Below are positions 1 to 10,600 of a DNA stretch of 64,000 nt, piece after piece. Position 1 is the first letter of the stretch. The number at the start of each line of letters is the position of its first letter. Location: the NCBI GenBank assembly GCA_964392655.1, contig CAYMQY010000002.1:1-64000 (forward strand). Reading direction: 5' to 3'. Source of the stretch: M3007 sp964392655. GTDB taxonomy: Bacteria > Bacteroidota > Bacteroidia > Chitinophagales > Saprospiraceae. Both the position numbers and the translations under genes were made by a program. The notes below the pieces were generated by a model. That model had not been told where the DNA came from. It did not search any database and saw only the letters and a program-made list of their open reading frames with translations.

Positions 1-3000
1 CCATTTTTGAGACCAAAACCCGAGGGCCCACTAATCCCTGACAATTCGCGTCGGCACTTACTGTCTGGTTGGCCGGGCACTGAATGACAGGCGGGGTGAT
101 GTCTTTGAGCGTTACGGTGAATGAACAGGACTCTGTATTCCCGTTGCCGTCGTTGGCAGTGAGCGTAACGGTAGTGGAGCCGTTGTGACCATTAAGCACG
201 GTGCCAGAGGCTACATTCTGACTTTCCATGATACTAGCCGACGGTGTAGTACAATTGTCCATTTTTGATACTAATGTCCACGAGCCGACCGTGCCGTTGC
301 AATTTGCATCAGCCGATATGGTCTGGTCGGCCGGGCATTGAATCACGGGTTTGCTCACGTCTTTCAACGTCACGTCGAATGTACACGGGGTGGTGTTCAT
401 GTTACCGTCGTCGGCCGTGAGCGTGACGGTTTGTACCGTATTGTGCCCACTGATCACAGTGGACGGCAATGGCGACTGGGTCACAGTAATGCTTCCCGAA
501 GGTGTGCAGTCGTCACTCAAATTAGTGGCCTCACCCGTCCAGTCGGCAAGTGTAGCCTGACAGCTACTATTCACATTCAGGGTTTTGTCGTCCGGGCAAG
601 TAATGGTCGGGGGGACAATGTCGCCTACCTGAACGTAGGTAGTACCCGTACCGGTACAGCCGTTGTTGTCGGTCACCGTAACGGTGTAGGTACCCTGCGC
701 CGCCATTGTTCTTGGGAACGGCGTCGGGTTTTGCATACCCGATGTGAAGGAATTCGGTCCTTGCCACGAAAACGTGGTGTAGGTGCCGGAACCGCCTGCG
801 GGCATGCTGGTCAGCGTAATATTCGGGTCGGTGCAGCCGCCGCTGTTGGATGCAGTGATCGTCGGAGGATCCACCACAACTGTTGCGGAAGCCGTGTTTT
901 TGCAGTTTGCATTGTCGGTCACCGTTACGGTGTACACACCGGATGCGGCGATTGAAGCGGTGAAACCTGTCGGATTCTTGCCGTTTCCGGTATAACCGTT
1001 CGGGCCGGACCAAACATAGGAAGGATACACACCGGATCCGCCGGTTGCATTGCTGTTGAGGTTGATGGTGCCGCCCGGGCATACGGGGCTGTTGCTGCCT
1101 GCCGTGACCGATGGAGCCGGGTTGTTTTGTACGGCAAGTGTGGTGGACGCGGTAGCCGTGCAACCGGCGTTGTCCGTTACGGTTACGCGGTAAGTACCTG
1201 CATTGGCCAACGTCGCCGAAAAGCCTGGCGGATTTTGAACATTGCTACTAAAAGCAGCGGCGGGTGGAACACTGGCCCAGTTGAAACCTGTGAAGGTTCC
1301 GGTTCCGCCTGACGGTGTTACTTTCAGATTTACAATCGTGCCGATACAGGCAGAGCCGTTGTTGGTTGCCACCGCAGTCGGCTTAGGAACTATGTTTACC
1401 GAAGTGGTGGCAGTACCGGTACAGCCGTTATTATCGGTGACCGTAACAGTGTAAGTGCCTGCCGAAGCCAGCGTGGTGGAGAAACCTACCGGGTCCTCTG
1501 TCGAGGCGACGTAATTATCCGGCCCGGCCCATTTGAACAGGGTGTAGGAGCCTGAGCCGCCTGCGGGCGTCGAATTCAGAACCAGATTGGCGCCCTGACA
1601 CACGGGGGTATTGCTGCCGGCGGTGATTGTCGGCACGGTATGTACCGTAATTGTCGTGGATGCCGTGGCCGAGCAATTGGCATTGTCAGTTACCGTCACC
1701 GTGTAGGTACCGGTGGCGGCAGCAATGCCCGGGAATGGTGCAGGGTCTTCCACATTGGCAGAATACGAGTCAGGCCCCGTCCAGGAAAATGTGGTATAGG
1801 TGCCCGAACCGCCGGACGGCGTAGATGCCAGTGTAATGTTGCTACCAAGGCATGTCGGGCCAACTGCTGTAGCCGTGATAGACGGTTTCCCGGTAATTAG
1901 TACCGAAACCGTGTTTGTTGCCGAGCAACCTCTGTTGTCGGTGACCGTCACGGTGTAGGTGCCCGAACCGGCCAGAGTGGCCGGGAACGGCGTCGGGTTT
2001 TGCACATTGGCCGAGTACATGTTCGGTCCTGCCCAGGAATAGGAAGAATATACTCCCGAACCGCCGATGGCGTTGGAACCGAGGGTGACGTTAGCGCCTA
2101 CACACAATGGCCCGTTGCCGGTAGCGCCGATGGCCGGGTTGGCATTCACGACGACTACTGTGGTACCTGTCGCGGTGCAGCCCTGATTATCCGTTACGGT
2201 TACCGTATAGGTGCCTGCGGCTGCCAGGGTAGCCGGAAATGCTATCGGGTTTCGAAGCAGGGAGGTGAAATTGTTAGGGCCGGCCCATTTATACTGGGTG
2301 TAGGTACCGGAGCCGCCTGTCGGCGTAGACCCAAGTGCAATGTTTTGACCCACGCAGAACGGTCCGTTGTTGGAGGCTGTGATCGTCGGAGCGGGGTTGG
2401 TGGATACGGTAATCGTTGTCGTGGCGGTAGCCGTGCAGCCGGCATTGTCGGTGACCGTGACGGTGTAGGTGCCGGTCGCCGGTATGGTTGCCAAAAGGCT
2501 TGCAGGGTTCTGGGCATTGGACGTAAAACTGTTGGGGCCTTCCCATGCAAACATGGTGTACACGCCCGAGCCGCCCACGGGGTTGGACGACAACATAATT
2601 GGAGATAAGATACAAACAGTACCGGCATTGCCCGTAGCCGTAATGGTAGGAGCAGTATTCAGGGTAGCGCTGCGTACCGCTGTACACCCTCCGGAACTTG
2701 TGATCGTCACCGAATAGGTCCCGGAGTTGGTCACAGTAATGGAAGGGGTGGTTGCATTGGTGCTCCACAGGTACGATGCGCCGCCGCTGGCCGTCAGCAT
2801 GGCTGTACCGCCGGCGATACAAGTCCCGCTGCTCCCGCTGAGTTGCGGGTTGAAAGGCTCGGGATTTTCATCGGTGACTGTAACCACGAGGTTGAGTTCG
2901 GCGAAAAGGGTCAGCATATTGGTTACCCGGATCGTCACTTCGTACTGGTTGTTCATGTTGGCATCGCCCGGGTTTTCAAAGTCCGGCGTAAACATGTTCC

Positions 3001-4228
3001 AAGAGAGTTTGCCGTTGGCCGGGTTTATCGAAAATTTTCCCTGGTCGGCACCACCGACGATGCTGTACGCCAAGCCGCTGCCCTCGGAATCATTCGGGTC
3101 AATGGCTTGTGCATCGTACAGTTCGTTACAGGCATTTTCCTCATAATTTACCGTGGGCGGAGAAGTGAAATGGGGATTGTTATCGTCAATTACGCTGAAT
3201 GTTGCAAAAGTGGTGTCTCGCCGTTGGTCAGGGTAATCACAATCCCAAACGATGAAACCAAAATCCAGCGCGCCGCGCCACATCGGGTCAACAATTTGGA
3301 TGCTTACGGTGCCGTCGGGCGCGATAACCGGCACAATCGGGGCATTCATGCTGGTATAGGGCGATGGGAAAATCAGCGCAAACTCGCGGCACGGACCGTT
3401 GTACGTCAGGTAATTGTCCAGATCGAAGGTAGCAAAAGAGCCGCCCCCGAAAATCGTTTGCGAGGGGATATTTTGCCAAACCGGCGGGCCATAGTCGGGC
3501 AGTACGGTAAAACAGGTGCAAGCGGTATCGGCCAGCATCCCGGGCGTATCTTCTTTTACAATCACACAACCCGTGTCGGTGCCTGTCCAGGAACCGGACA
3601 CCGGTTGAACAGTCATCGTGTCGTTGGTAATGGAAACGGACAGGTTGGCCCCGGAAGTTGCGCTCCAGATGACCGGATCACCGTCCAGACTGAGCAGATA
3701 ATCGTTCAGTGCGATTCGGTCAAAAGGCAGATTCTGAAGGGTAGTATCCTTGGGTATGGACAGTATCTCCGGCGGAAAGTCGTAGTTAGGATCAATATTG
3801 ATCCAGTACGGATTCGCGATGTTGCCTACAAAGGCATAGTTGGTAAACGTGATGGAATCGTTTGTGGAATACACCTGATCGTCGGGGGCGTAGTAGGCCC
3901 GAAAGCGGAGCGTTTCTCCGGTGTACTGGTTGGAGTATATGGTGGTGAAAAAATATTTCTGCCCGCCGATGTCAATGGGTGTGGCTACCCCGCGAAGTTC
4001 CGGGCCGACGAAAACGCCGACAATATTGTCAGGGTCATTCGATGGCATGCCGTCGTAGTTGATCCGGATGACCATGTCCATGCGGAACTGGAAGTCGGCG
4101 GGATTGATCGTCCAGTTGGGTGGAGCAACCGCGCTACAGACCGATGGTAGCAAAAAAAGGAAACCAGCCAGAGCAAGCGAGAAAGATGCACGGCATTTTG
4201 CCTTCAAACAGAGTAGATTAATATTCAT
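1..4228 (-). CDS. SprB/HYR-repeat surface adhesin, partial (C-terminus beyond window)
   Basis: The frame stays open from an ATG at 4228 to position 1, so at least 1,409 residues are present and the C-terminus, where a T9SS sorting domain would be expected, is missing. A signal peptide occupies about residues 1-33. Residues ~36-135 form a beta module (WTINPADF ... VGVFVGPELRGVA) that also occurs near the C-terminus of the four giant proteins here. A cadherin-like segment lies at ~349-455. Eight repeats of ~84 residues follow at ~519-1205, each ending in a GTYTVTVTDN-like motif with a following Cys. At least two and a half HYR-like domains (xxTITCPxD / VIQCPADQT) then run to the edge. Such proteins are cell-surface or matrix adhesins in Bacteroidota, and SprB is the gliding adhesin; a gliding role here is not shown. 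It has its own promoter with a palindrome shared with the 45567 gene. Confidence 0.88.
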   Translation of the reverse strand, partial: MNINLLCLKAKCRASFSLALAGFLFLLPSVCSAVAPPNWTINPADFQFRMDMVIRINYDGMPSNDPDNIVGVFVGPELRGVATPIDIGGQKYFFTTIYSNQYTGETLRFRAYYAPDDQVYSTNDSITFTNYAFVGNIANPYWINIDPNYDFPPEILSIPKDTTLQNLPFDRIALNDYLLSLDGDPVIWSATSGANLSVSITNDTMTVQPVSGSWTGTDTGCVIVKEDTPGMLADTACTCFTVLPDYGPPVWQNIPSQTIFGGGSFATFDLDNYLTYNGPCREFALIFPSPYTSMNAPIVPVIAPDGTVSIQIVDPMWRGALDFGFIVWDCDYPDQRRDTTFATFSVIDDNNPHFTSPPTVNYEENACNELYDAQAIDPNDSEGSGLAYSIVGGADQGKFSINPANGKLSWNMFTPDFENPGDANMNNQYEVTIRVTNMLTLFAELNLVVTVTDENPEPFNPQLSGSSGTCIAGGTAMLTASGGASYLWSTNATTPSITVTNSGTYSVTITSSGGCTAVRSATLNTAPTITATGNAGTVCILSPIMLSSNPVGGSGVYTMFAWEGPNSFTSNAQNPASLLATIPATGTYTVTVTDNAGCTATATTTITVSTNPAPTITASNNGPFCVGQNIALGSTPTGGSGTYTQYKWAGPNNFTSLLRNPIAFPATLAAAGTYTVTVTDNQGCTATGTTVVVVNANPAIGATGNGPLCVGANVTLGSNAIGGSGVYSSYSWAGPNMYSANVQNPTPFPATLAGSGTYTVTVTDNRGCSATNTVSVLITGKPSITATAVGPTCLGSNITLASTPSGGSGTYTTFSWTGPDSYSANVEDPAPFPGIAAATGTYTVTVTDNANCSATASTTITVHTVPTITAGSNTPVCQGANLVLNSTPAGGSGSYTLFKWAGPDNYVASTEDPVGFSTTLASAGTYTVTVTDNNGCTGTATTSVNIVPKPTAVATNNGSACIGTIVNLKVTPSGGTGTFTGFNWASVPPAAAFSSNVQNPPGFSATLANAGTYRVTVTDNAGCTATASTTLAVQNNPAPSVTAGSNSPVCPGGTINLNSNATGGSGVYPSYVWSGPNGYTGNGKNPTGFTASIAASGVYTVTVTDNANCKNTASATVVVDPPTITASNSGGCTDPNITLTSMPAGGSGTYTTFSWQGPNSFTSGMQNPTPFPRTMAAQGTYTVTVTDNNGCTGTGTTYVQVGDIVPPTITCPDDKTLNVNSSCQATLADWTGEATNLSDDCTPSGSITVTQSPLPSTVISGHNTVQTVTLTADDGNMNTTPCTFDVTLKDVSKPVIQCPADQTISADANCNGTVGSWTLVSKMDNCTTPSASIMESQNVASGTVLNGHNGSTTVTLTANDGNGNTESCSFTVTLKDITPPVIQCPANQTVSADANCQGLVGPRVLVSKM
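575..2680 (-). repeat. Eight ~252-bp tandem coding repeats (SprB/PKD-like modules)
   Basis: The conserved segment encoding GTYTVTVTDN recurs roughly every 250 bp, near 660, 910, 1175, 1430, 1690, 1930, 2190 and 2445. Reading frame is kept throughout and copies diverge moderately, so this is a domain-repeat array inside the adhesin gene rather than a satellite or CRISPR. Each module carries two spaced Cys residues. Confidence 0.8.
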
Positions 4229-4278
4229 GAGAAGAGATTTGTCTTGGTTGCGTACGAGCAGGGTAATTTTCCTTGGCC

Positions 4279-4327
4279 CAAAAGTAAGTTTAATACCCGG
4301 TTTTCACCAATCACATTTTGATGTGAT
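4279..4327 (-). promoter_or_regulatory. Promoter with 18-bp palindromic operator for the adhesin gene
   Basis: On the minus strand TACTTTTG (4286-4279) matches the Bacteroidota -7 consensus TAnnTTTG exactly. A TTG at 4310-4308 lies 21 nt upstream as a -33 element. ATCACATTTTGATGTGAT (4310-4327) is a perfect 7-bp inverted repeat around TTTG, 23 nt upstream of the -7 box. The same 18-mer at the same 23-nt spacing occurs at 45640-45688. A centre roughly 40-45 nt upstream of the start point suits an activator site. The predicted leader is about 44 nt. Confidence 0.7.
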
Positions 4328-4571
4328 CGGGCAGGTGCCTGATCTGAAAATACCTGGAGCCTGAATTCTTGTACAAATGAATTTGCTTCCACAGAATTAA
4401 TGGAATTTATTCAGCAAACATCTTGAATCAGGTAGTTGAGCCTGTGTAATATTCAGGGAACAGAGGGGGAAAAGCAGGAGATCAAATTTGCCTGATTGCC
4501 TCTTCCCGGGACAAAGGTTGTGCGATATGTGGTATCGCATCAGACAAATCGGTTTGTCAATCGGACATTTT

Positions 4572-4631
4572 AAAAAATCTGTCCGCTCTTCGAGCGCGCC
4601 AGGTATTGGGCAACCCTCGTCGAGCGGACAG
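4572..4631 (-). terminator. Terminator of giant gene 1, related to a dispersed repeat
   Basis: The arms 4579-4594 and 4616-4631 pair at 15 of 16 positions across a 21-nt loop. On the minus strand they are followed by six T (4577-4572). It starts about 20 nt past the stop of giant gene 1. The arm plus T-run resembles part of the composite repeat at 13128-13310 (GGAC-GATTTTT-AAAATG-C pattern), so this terminator may derive from that repeat family. Confidence 0.7.
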
Positions 4632-4650
4632 GTTTCTTCTCAAGTACAAA

Positions 4651-7600
4651 CTACGGCAGCCGTTGCAGCACCACCTTCCGCACCACACTACCCGCCGCCG
4701 TTTTCAACTGAACGGTGTACACCCCGCTGCTCAGCCAGTTGCCGGTGTCGGAGCGCCCGTTCCAGGTCGCAACGTTCGGGCCGGCCACAGCCGAAATCGG
4801 TCGGCGCGCCACCTCGCGACCCTGCGCGTCGCTAATGGTCAGCAACACCTCTTCCGCCTTCGGCAAATTAAACCGAAGCGTTGTTTCCGTCGCAAACGGA
4901 TTGGGCTGTACATCGAAGCCCAACGTGGTGCCGAAATCCTCTTCGGCACGCGTCGCTAGCAGTTCGAACGGCACGGGATTTTCGATATTCCCCTGATGCT
5001 GGTTCGGCGCGAAATTCATCGTTTCCGACAAGTCGCGCACCGAAGCGTCAGCATCGTCGTACAGTTTGAAACGCACGAGTTCGCCGGGCGTATTCGCGTA
5101 AGTTGTCAGGAAAAACAAGTGCGCGTCCAGCGGCTCGATGTAGATCACCTGTGCTGTTCCGCGTACCTCGTTGCCGACGAAGGCGCCGAGTTCCATGTCG
5201 CTCGTGGTGGCGTTGGCGCCGTTGGAGCGGATCATGCCGATGAGCGTGCTGCTGTGTTCAAACCGGGTCGGGTTAACCGTCCAGTGCATGGGAGCAGGTT
5301 CCGTATCGCCGCGCGCTTCGGTCTGATTTTCCACAAACGGACTCGGTGGCGGCGGATACGTCAGCGTGCCGGCCTGGGCCAGTTTGAGTTGGTAGCCGTT
5401 GGGCGGTGCCATATACTTCAGCGTACCTACCCAGCCGAATGCCGGGTTGATGTACTGCGCGAACGAATACTGGCCCTTGGCGATGTCGCCAAACTGAGCA
5501 GGCAACGAAGCCAGTGCATCGTTGATCGGCAGCGCATAGTTGGGCACATAGCCCACCCAGTTCCAGCCGGCTGCCAGCGGAATGGGCGTGGAATCCGGAT
5601 CAATCAGCGTACCCTGCATGCGCAAGGTGTCGGCTACATCGGCGCGGTAGATGTACATCGCGGTGTTGTTCAGGTTGGTCAGCGAACCGAACCAACCGCC
5701 GAGGTATTGCGAAATAGCGGTTTGGCTCCGCATCAGATCGTTCTCCGGATGCTGGAGCGACGAAAGCGCCGCGTTCAGGCTGTTGTCCGGAAACGCCAGG
5801 TTGAACGACAACCAGTTCCAGCCGTCTTTGATCGGCACCTCGCGCAGCAGCAGGCCGCCGGTGTGGATGACTTGCGGATTAGTCAGGATGCCGACTATGT
5901 TATCAGGCTGGAATGTGAACGATTCCTGTACCGATCCGTAGCGCTCGCACTCGGAGGCGTCCCACACTTCGAGCCGTACAGGCTTGAGCAGGTCGGCGGA
6001 GTCTCCATAGACATTGAGATAGGCCAGGTAGGCATTGATCTGCGGGAAGTACTGCACTTTAGTCAGGCCGCGCAGTTCCTCGTCAACATAGGCTGCCACC
6101 ATGTCCTCCGGGTCGGTGGAAAATACATATTCGATGTTGACCTTGAGCACCATGCCCATCGCGTTTGCGAATTGCGAGAAGTCGGTTGGTCCGTACGGCG
6201 GACGACATACCACGCGCACCCCCAGCGGCAGCGGCTCGGAGCCGCCCATGAAGAAGGGATTTTGCCCGGTTTGGGTTTCCAGCACGATGGTGTCGCTCCA
6301 GTAGCCGAAGGCCAGGGTGGAATCCACGCTAAAGGAAACGGGCCGGATTTCGTTGGGCGCCAGGGTGCCCTGGTTGGGCGACACGTGCACCCAGTCGGGC
6401 ACACCGAGGATTTTGAACGGTACCGGATACCCGCCCCGGTTGTGGATGTGGGCGGTAGCGGTCTTGTTCTCGTCTTCGAATTTCGTCAAGCCAAGGCTGT
6501 CGGTCAGCCAGGCGAGTTCGTTGCGATCGACGTAGAATTCCCAGATGCCGTTGTTGAATTTAGTGCCGTTGAACTCGTTGCCTACCAGGTCCTGGATGCC
6601 GTGCAATTCAGCGCGAAGGATACGATTTTCGTAAAACTTGTTTTCGAAGGTCGGATCAAGTACGATCTTGTTCTCGAAGCAGGTAAAATCAATGTCAATC
6701 AAATCGTCCGTGGTAGCGTTGGTGTTGTACAGGCCCACGTTGTTGGGTTGTGTTTGGTCCGCCTTGATCAGTTTATCGCAGTTGATGTGCTGGTTGAACG
6801 TGAACGAAATCTCGTCGCCGACGTGGTACACCCCGTCCGAGGGCTGCGGCACACCCACGATACTGGGGGGCTCGCGGTCTATGCGGCCCTTGATGATTTC
6901 GGAGAAACCCGGTTTGCCGCTAGCATCGCCGGTGCATACCGCCCAGGCATGGATTTCGTACAACCCGTCGCCTAGGCCATCCGTTTCCCAAAAGAACTGG
7001 GTGAACGAAGGCCCCAGCAGGAGGGTATCGGGACCAGGTATCCTGAAGGTGTCTGTCTGGGTATTGTAGAAACCCGACCAGTTCGGATTGAAGGCTTCGA
7101 ATATCCCGTCCGGAGTAGGCAGGTTGATCCAGGCGCCATTGCCATCGGAGCGGCGGTACTGCACGCGCACCAGTTGGAAATCCGGATTACTCAGGTTGTA
7201 GCCCGATGCTGTGATACGCCGAATGGTGCCTGGCTGATTGGGGTCGTTGTTGATCACCACCCAGTTTTGTTCCGGCACGTTGATGTTCACCTCACTGCAG
7301 GGGCGGATAAAGTCTACGCCGAGATACAGCGGTGAAAAGAACCTGGGTTCGGCGGGGTCTCCGGTCAGTGACAGCGACAGAGCATAATTGCGCGCCATTT
7401 CGCATTCCGATACCTGGGCCACCAACAGGCTATCGTACTCGTATGCCACCGGCCCGCGCTCTATGGTGAGGGTGACGGGAATGGAGGTGCCCCACGGCAC
7501 AATGAATTTAATGGTGTTGTTATTCAGCGGTTGCCCGTTGAGTTTGATCACGGCGCCGTGCGGGTTATTGGCAGGAATGGCGGTGAAACCATAAGTCCAG

Positions 7601-10600
7601 GACTCGCTGGATGCGCTGCCATTGCCGAGCCTCAGGTTGAACACGGCCGGTTCGTTGGCCGGCACATTGATGGCCTTGAATTGGGAACCTGCGTCGAGGT
7701 TAAGGTTGGGTTCCTCCCGGTTAGCGGTGCCGGGTTCCCAGGGACAGGAAGACTGCCCGGCCCGGAGGTTGAAAATGGGCGTATTGTAGTCTTTGTCTAT
7801 GCCCACATCCACCGAGAAAAAGTCGCCCGGGTCGTCGTCTTTGAGCACATACCCCGTGGTGAGGCTGTTTTGTTCTTCCGTGCCCTTGCTGGACCCGTAA
7901 GACGATGAAGTTGAAAAGATAATGGTGTTCTGGTCGCCGGCATCATTACCAAAAAGGCCTAATGCCTCACCTACTTCTTGAGCGGAGATTGTATCAAATT
8001 GAACGTTGCTGGTTTGCGTAACCTCTATGGTTTCCGAAAACTCGTAACTGGCGCCGGCATCGAAGGAAATGTTTCGTTCGGGAGGGTCTTCCTGAACCGC
8101 TTGTTTGCGGGCATTATTTGCATCCAGAAATTTTTGCCAATCCGCAATGGACTTTTCATAGTCCGCACTGTCGGCAGGCGTAACGGTCGGATCGTTCAGC
8201 AATAACCCCAGATTCGGGATGACATAGTTCTTGATGTTGAACTCAGAGTAGATAAAGGTGGTGGCGAACTCCCCCGGCGCTACCGCAACCGATTCTTCGA
8301 CACGAGCGCTACACGAGTCAAAATTAAAGAGCACCTTGTCAATCCTGCTAAAGATGATGTTTTGTGCAACGCCCATAAACACATCGGCCCCGCCCCGCGC
8401 ACCAACGATCAGGTCACCATCGTCGGTAGATATCCGTTGACTGCTTTTCAGACAGGTTTGAAAGGTGGAATCCGTCAGCCTGGAATTGGTTTTAAGGAAT
8501 TTAATGGTGCTGCCGGCAATCGTTTTAATCTCTGTTTCTACTGAAAACCCGGTCCAAAAACCTATAGCAGTTGTAATAGTGGGTACTAGGTTGAACGTAT
8601 TTTCATTCCCGATGGAATTATCCGCAGCAAGGCTTACGCCCGTGGTGTAGCAAATACTCGAATCTTTTTCCAGAAAGGCATAACTGCCGTCGCCTGGCGG
8701 GTCGTGCAGGACGTGTATAGGCTTTTCGGGCAGTTTGGTTGTGAAGGAGGGTAGTTTTTGTTTTTCTCCCGTCACGATGGCCTGCTTGACCAGGCTGCCC
8801 TTGCGTCCGGCTAAAGACGTGCCGATGATCTGTAGGGTTTTCAGATAAGGCGGCGATGTATTGGGGCCACCAACTTTGAATCTGTAAATCAGCACTTTAT
8901 TGGACATGGCCGTATCCAGCGTCAGGTCGGCTAATCCGTTGATAATTTCAAAATCGGCAGTATCCAGCGGGCAAACACCATCGTCCACAACCTGATTCAT
9001 GTTGTCCAGAATAGGGACGTACTGCTCAATCAGGGATATGCTTAACTGAACATTTTCGCCCTGATCCAGTACAATAACCGGCGGGCTACAGTTCGGGAGG
9101 GGTTCCAATCCGCTGTTGAGGGCCACCTGCGGTGGCGCGAAGTAAATAAAATCAATAATCGTGTCTCTTTTGCTCAAATTAACCGTGGAACCGCCCTGCG
9201 TCTGAAAGGCGGCTTTGATGTCGTCGTTGGAGTGTTCTGCAACGGATACCGTCATGGCCTCCAAGGGTGGCAGCTCTTCAAAAAGGTAGTTTCCTTCCTG
9301 ATTGTCTATGATGATCCAGCGTAACAGACAGTCGTCGGTCGAGCGCACTTCCACCCGGCAAACGGTTCCCTGCCCGGTGCCGGGCGGCGGTTCAATAACC
9401 GATTTTCTGCACAACCCTCCCGCTACGACTCCCTGTACTTTGCGTGTCGTGATATCATTAAACAAAATGCCGGCGATGGGATTGACTACATTCGTTACTT
9501 CCCAAAAAGCAGGGACAAATTCGTGATCCTCGAATACCGGAGTCAGGGTGGCCGTCTTTCCAGGGTCAAAATCAACCACAAACTTGCCGTTGGCATCTGT
9601 GAAAATGCGCGGGCTGTACGGCAGGCTATCCACCAGTATCTCCACGTTTTTGGCAAAACAGTCGGTGTTTTTATAGCGCACATAGCCGGAGACCGGGATC
9701 GTGCTGCGGTCAATAAAATCCACCTGGTCCACCGAAGTTACGCTGGGGTTGAGGGTCACCTGCCGGGTGCTCGGAGTGAAAATATGGGGTTCCGTCTTTT
9801 GCCGGGCAGCAAAGGGCGTCCATGCGGCGCCGATATTGGTACCCGCCGGCAGCAGCACCGAACCGCTGTTGTTCAGGCGTTTGCCACTGCCCTCGTCGAG
9901 GGAAAAATATACCCGTAAGCCTTTTTCTGTCATTTCCCGCCCGTTTTGAACGTGGTCGAGGATTCGGGCGGCACTGAGCGTCGTATCGTACAGGGCGACT
10001 TCATCTATGAGGCCGCCGTAGTAGTCGGTCCGGCCCATACCGCTGGGCCGCGCGCCCAGTAGCCAGCTACTATTGGGATCAGACCAGTTGCCGGTCACGC
10101 CCGTGAAGGTGTGGCTGCCGAGCGCTATGCCGTTTTTGTAGGCGGTTACTGCGCCACTCAGACTGTCTATCGCAAAAGCAAGGTGCTGATAGCCCATGCC
10201 AAGCGATCCGAAGTCGTGCTCCTGCCCATTGAGGTAAACCCAGATATGATTGTCTATGCCGTTTTGCCGGAGCAGCAGCCGGAACTCATTTCCCGGCCAG
10301 GTTTTGGACAGCAGGCACTGGTCATCATTATCCGGGCCGGCGCTGTTCACCCACATTTCCAGCGTGGCTTTCGAGGTTAATGAAAAATCGGGTAGGACAG
10401 CGTAATGCTGCGAGTCGCGGGTAAACTTGAGTGCCCGGTACATGTAAAAATCCTTCATTGGCTCGGCCAAAAAGGTGGTACCTGTGCCATAACTCGCCGA
10501 CTCGATTCGGTAATACCCCTCTTGGTTGGTCTTGCCCATCGTGCGTACCATCGGGCGCGTGGTGTCGAACACGGCACCGCAGAAGTACAGTTTATTTCGT

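Larger units (their letters stand above)
4229..4650. other. Intergenic region between adhesin gene and giant gene 1
   Basis: No convincing gene is seen. The right part holds the transcription terminator of giant gene 1 (4572-4631). The left part holds the promoter and palindrome of the adhesin gene (4279-4327). I see nothing definite in 4330-4570. Confidence 0.6.

Noticed and set aside
575..2680. Regular ~250-bp repeats as CRISPR or satellite
   Set aside because: Units keep one reading frame, encode SprB/PKD-like modules and have no short-repeat/unique-spacer pattern.
4310..4327. The palindrome as a CRP site
   Set aside because: CRP sites read TGTGA-N6-TCACA. Here the order is TCACA-N6-TGTGA, so the half-sites are reversed.
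4996..6975. Long open frame (659 codons) on the plus strand
   Set aside because: Antisense to giant gene 1. Composition is Arg/His/Val-rich with no recognisable domain; high GC leaves antisense frames open. Similar frames at 2843-4150, 10669-11619, 15234-16325, 19147-20832, 40302-41756 and 56416-58076 were rejected for the same reason.
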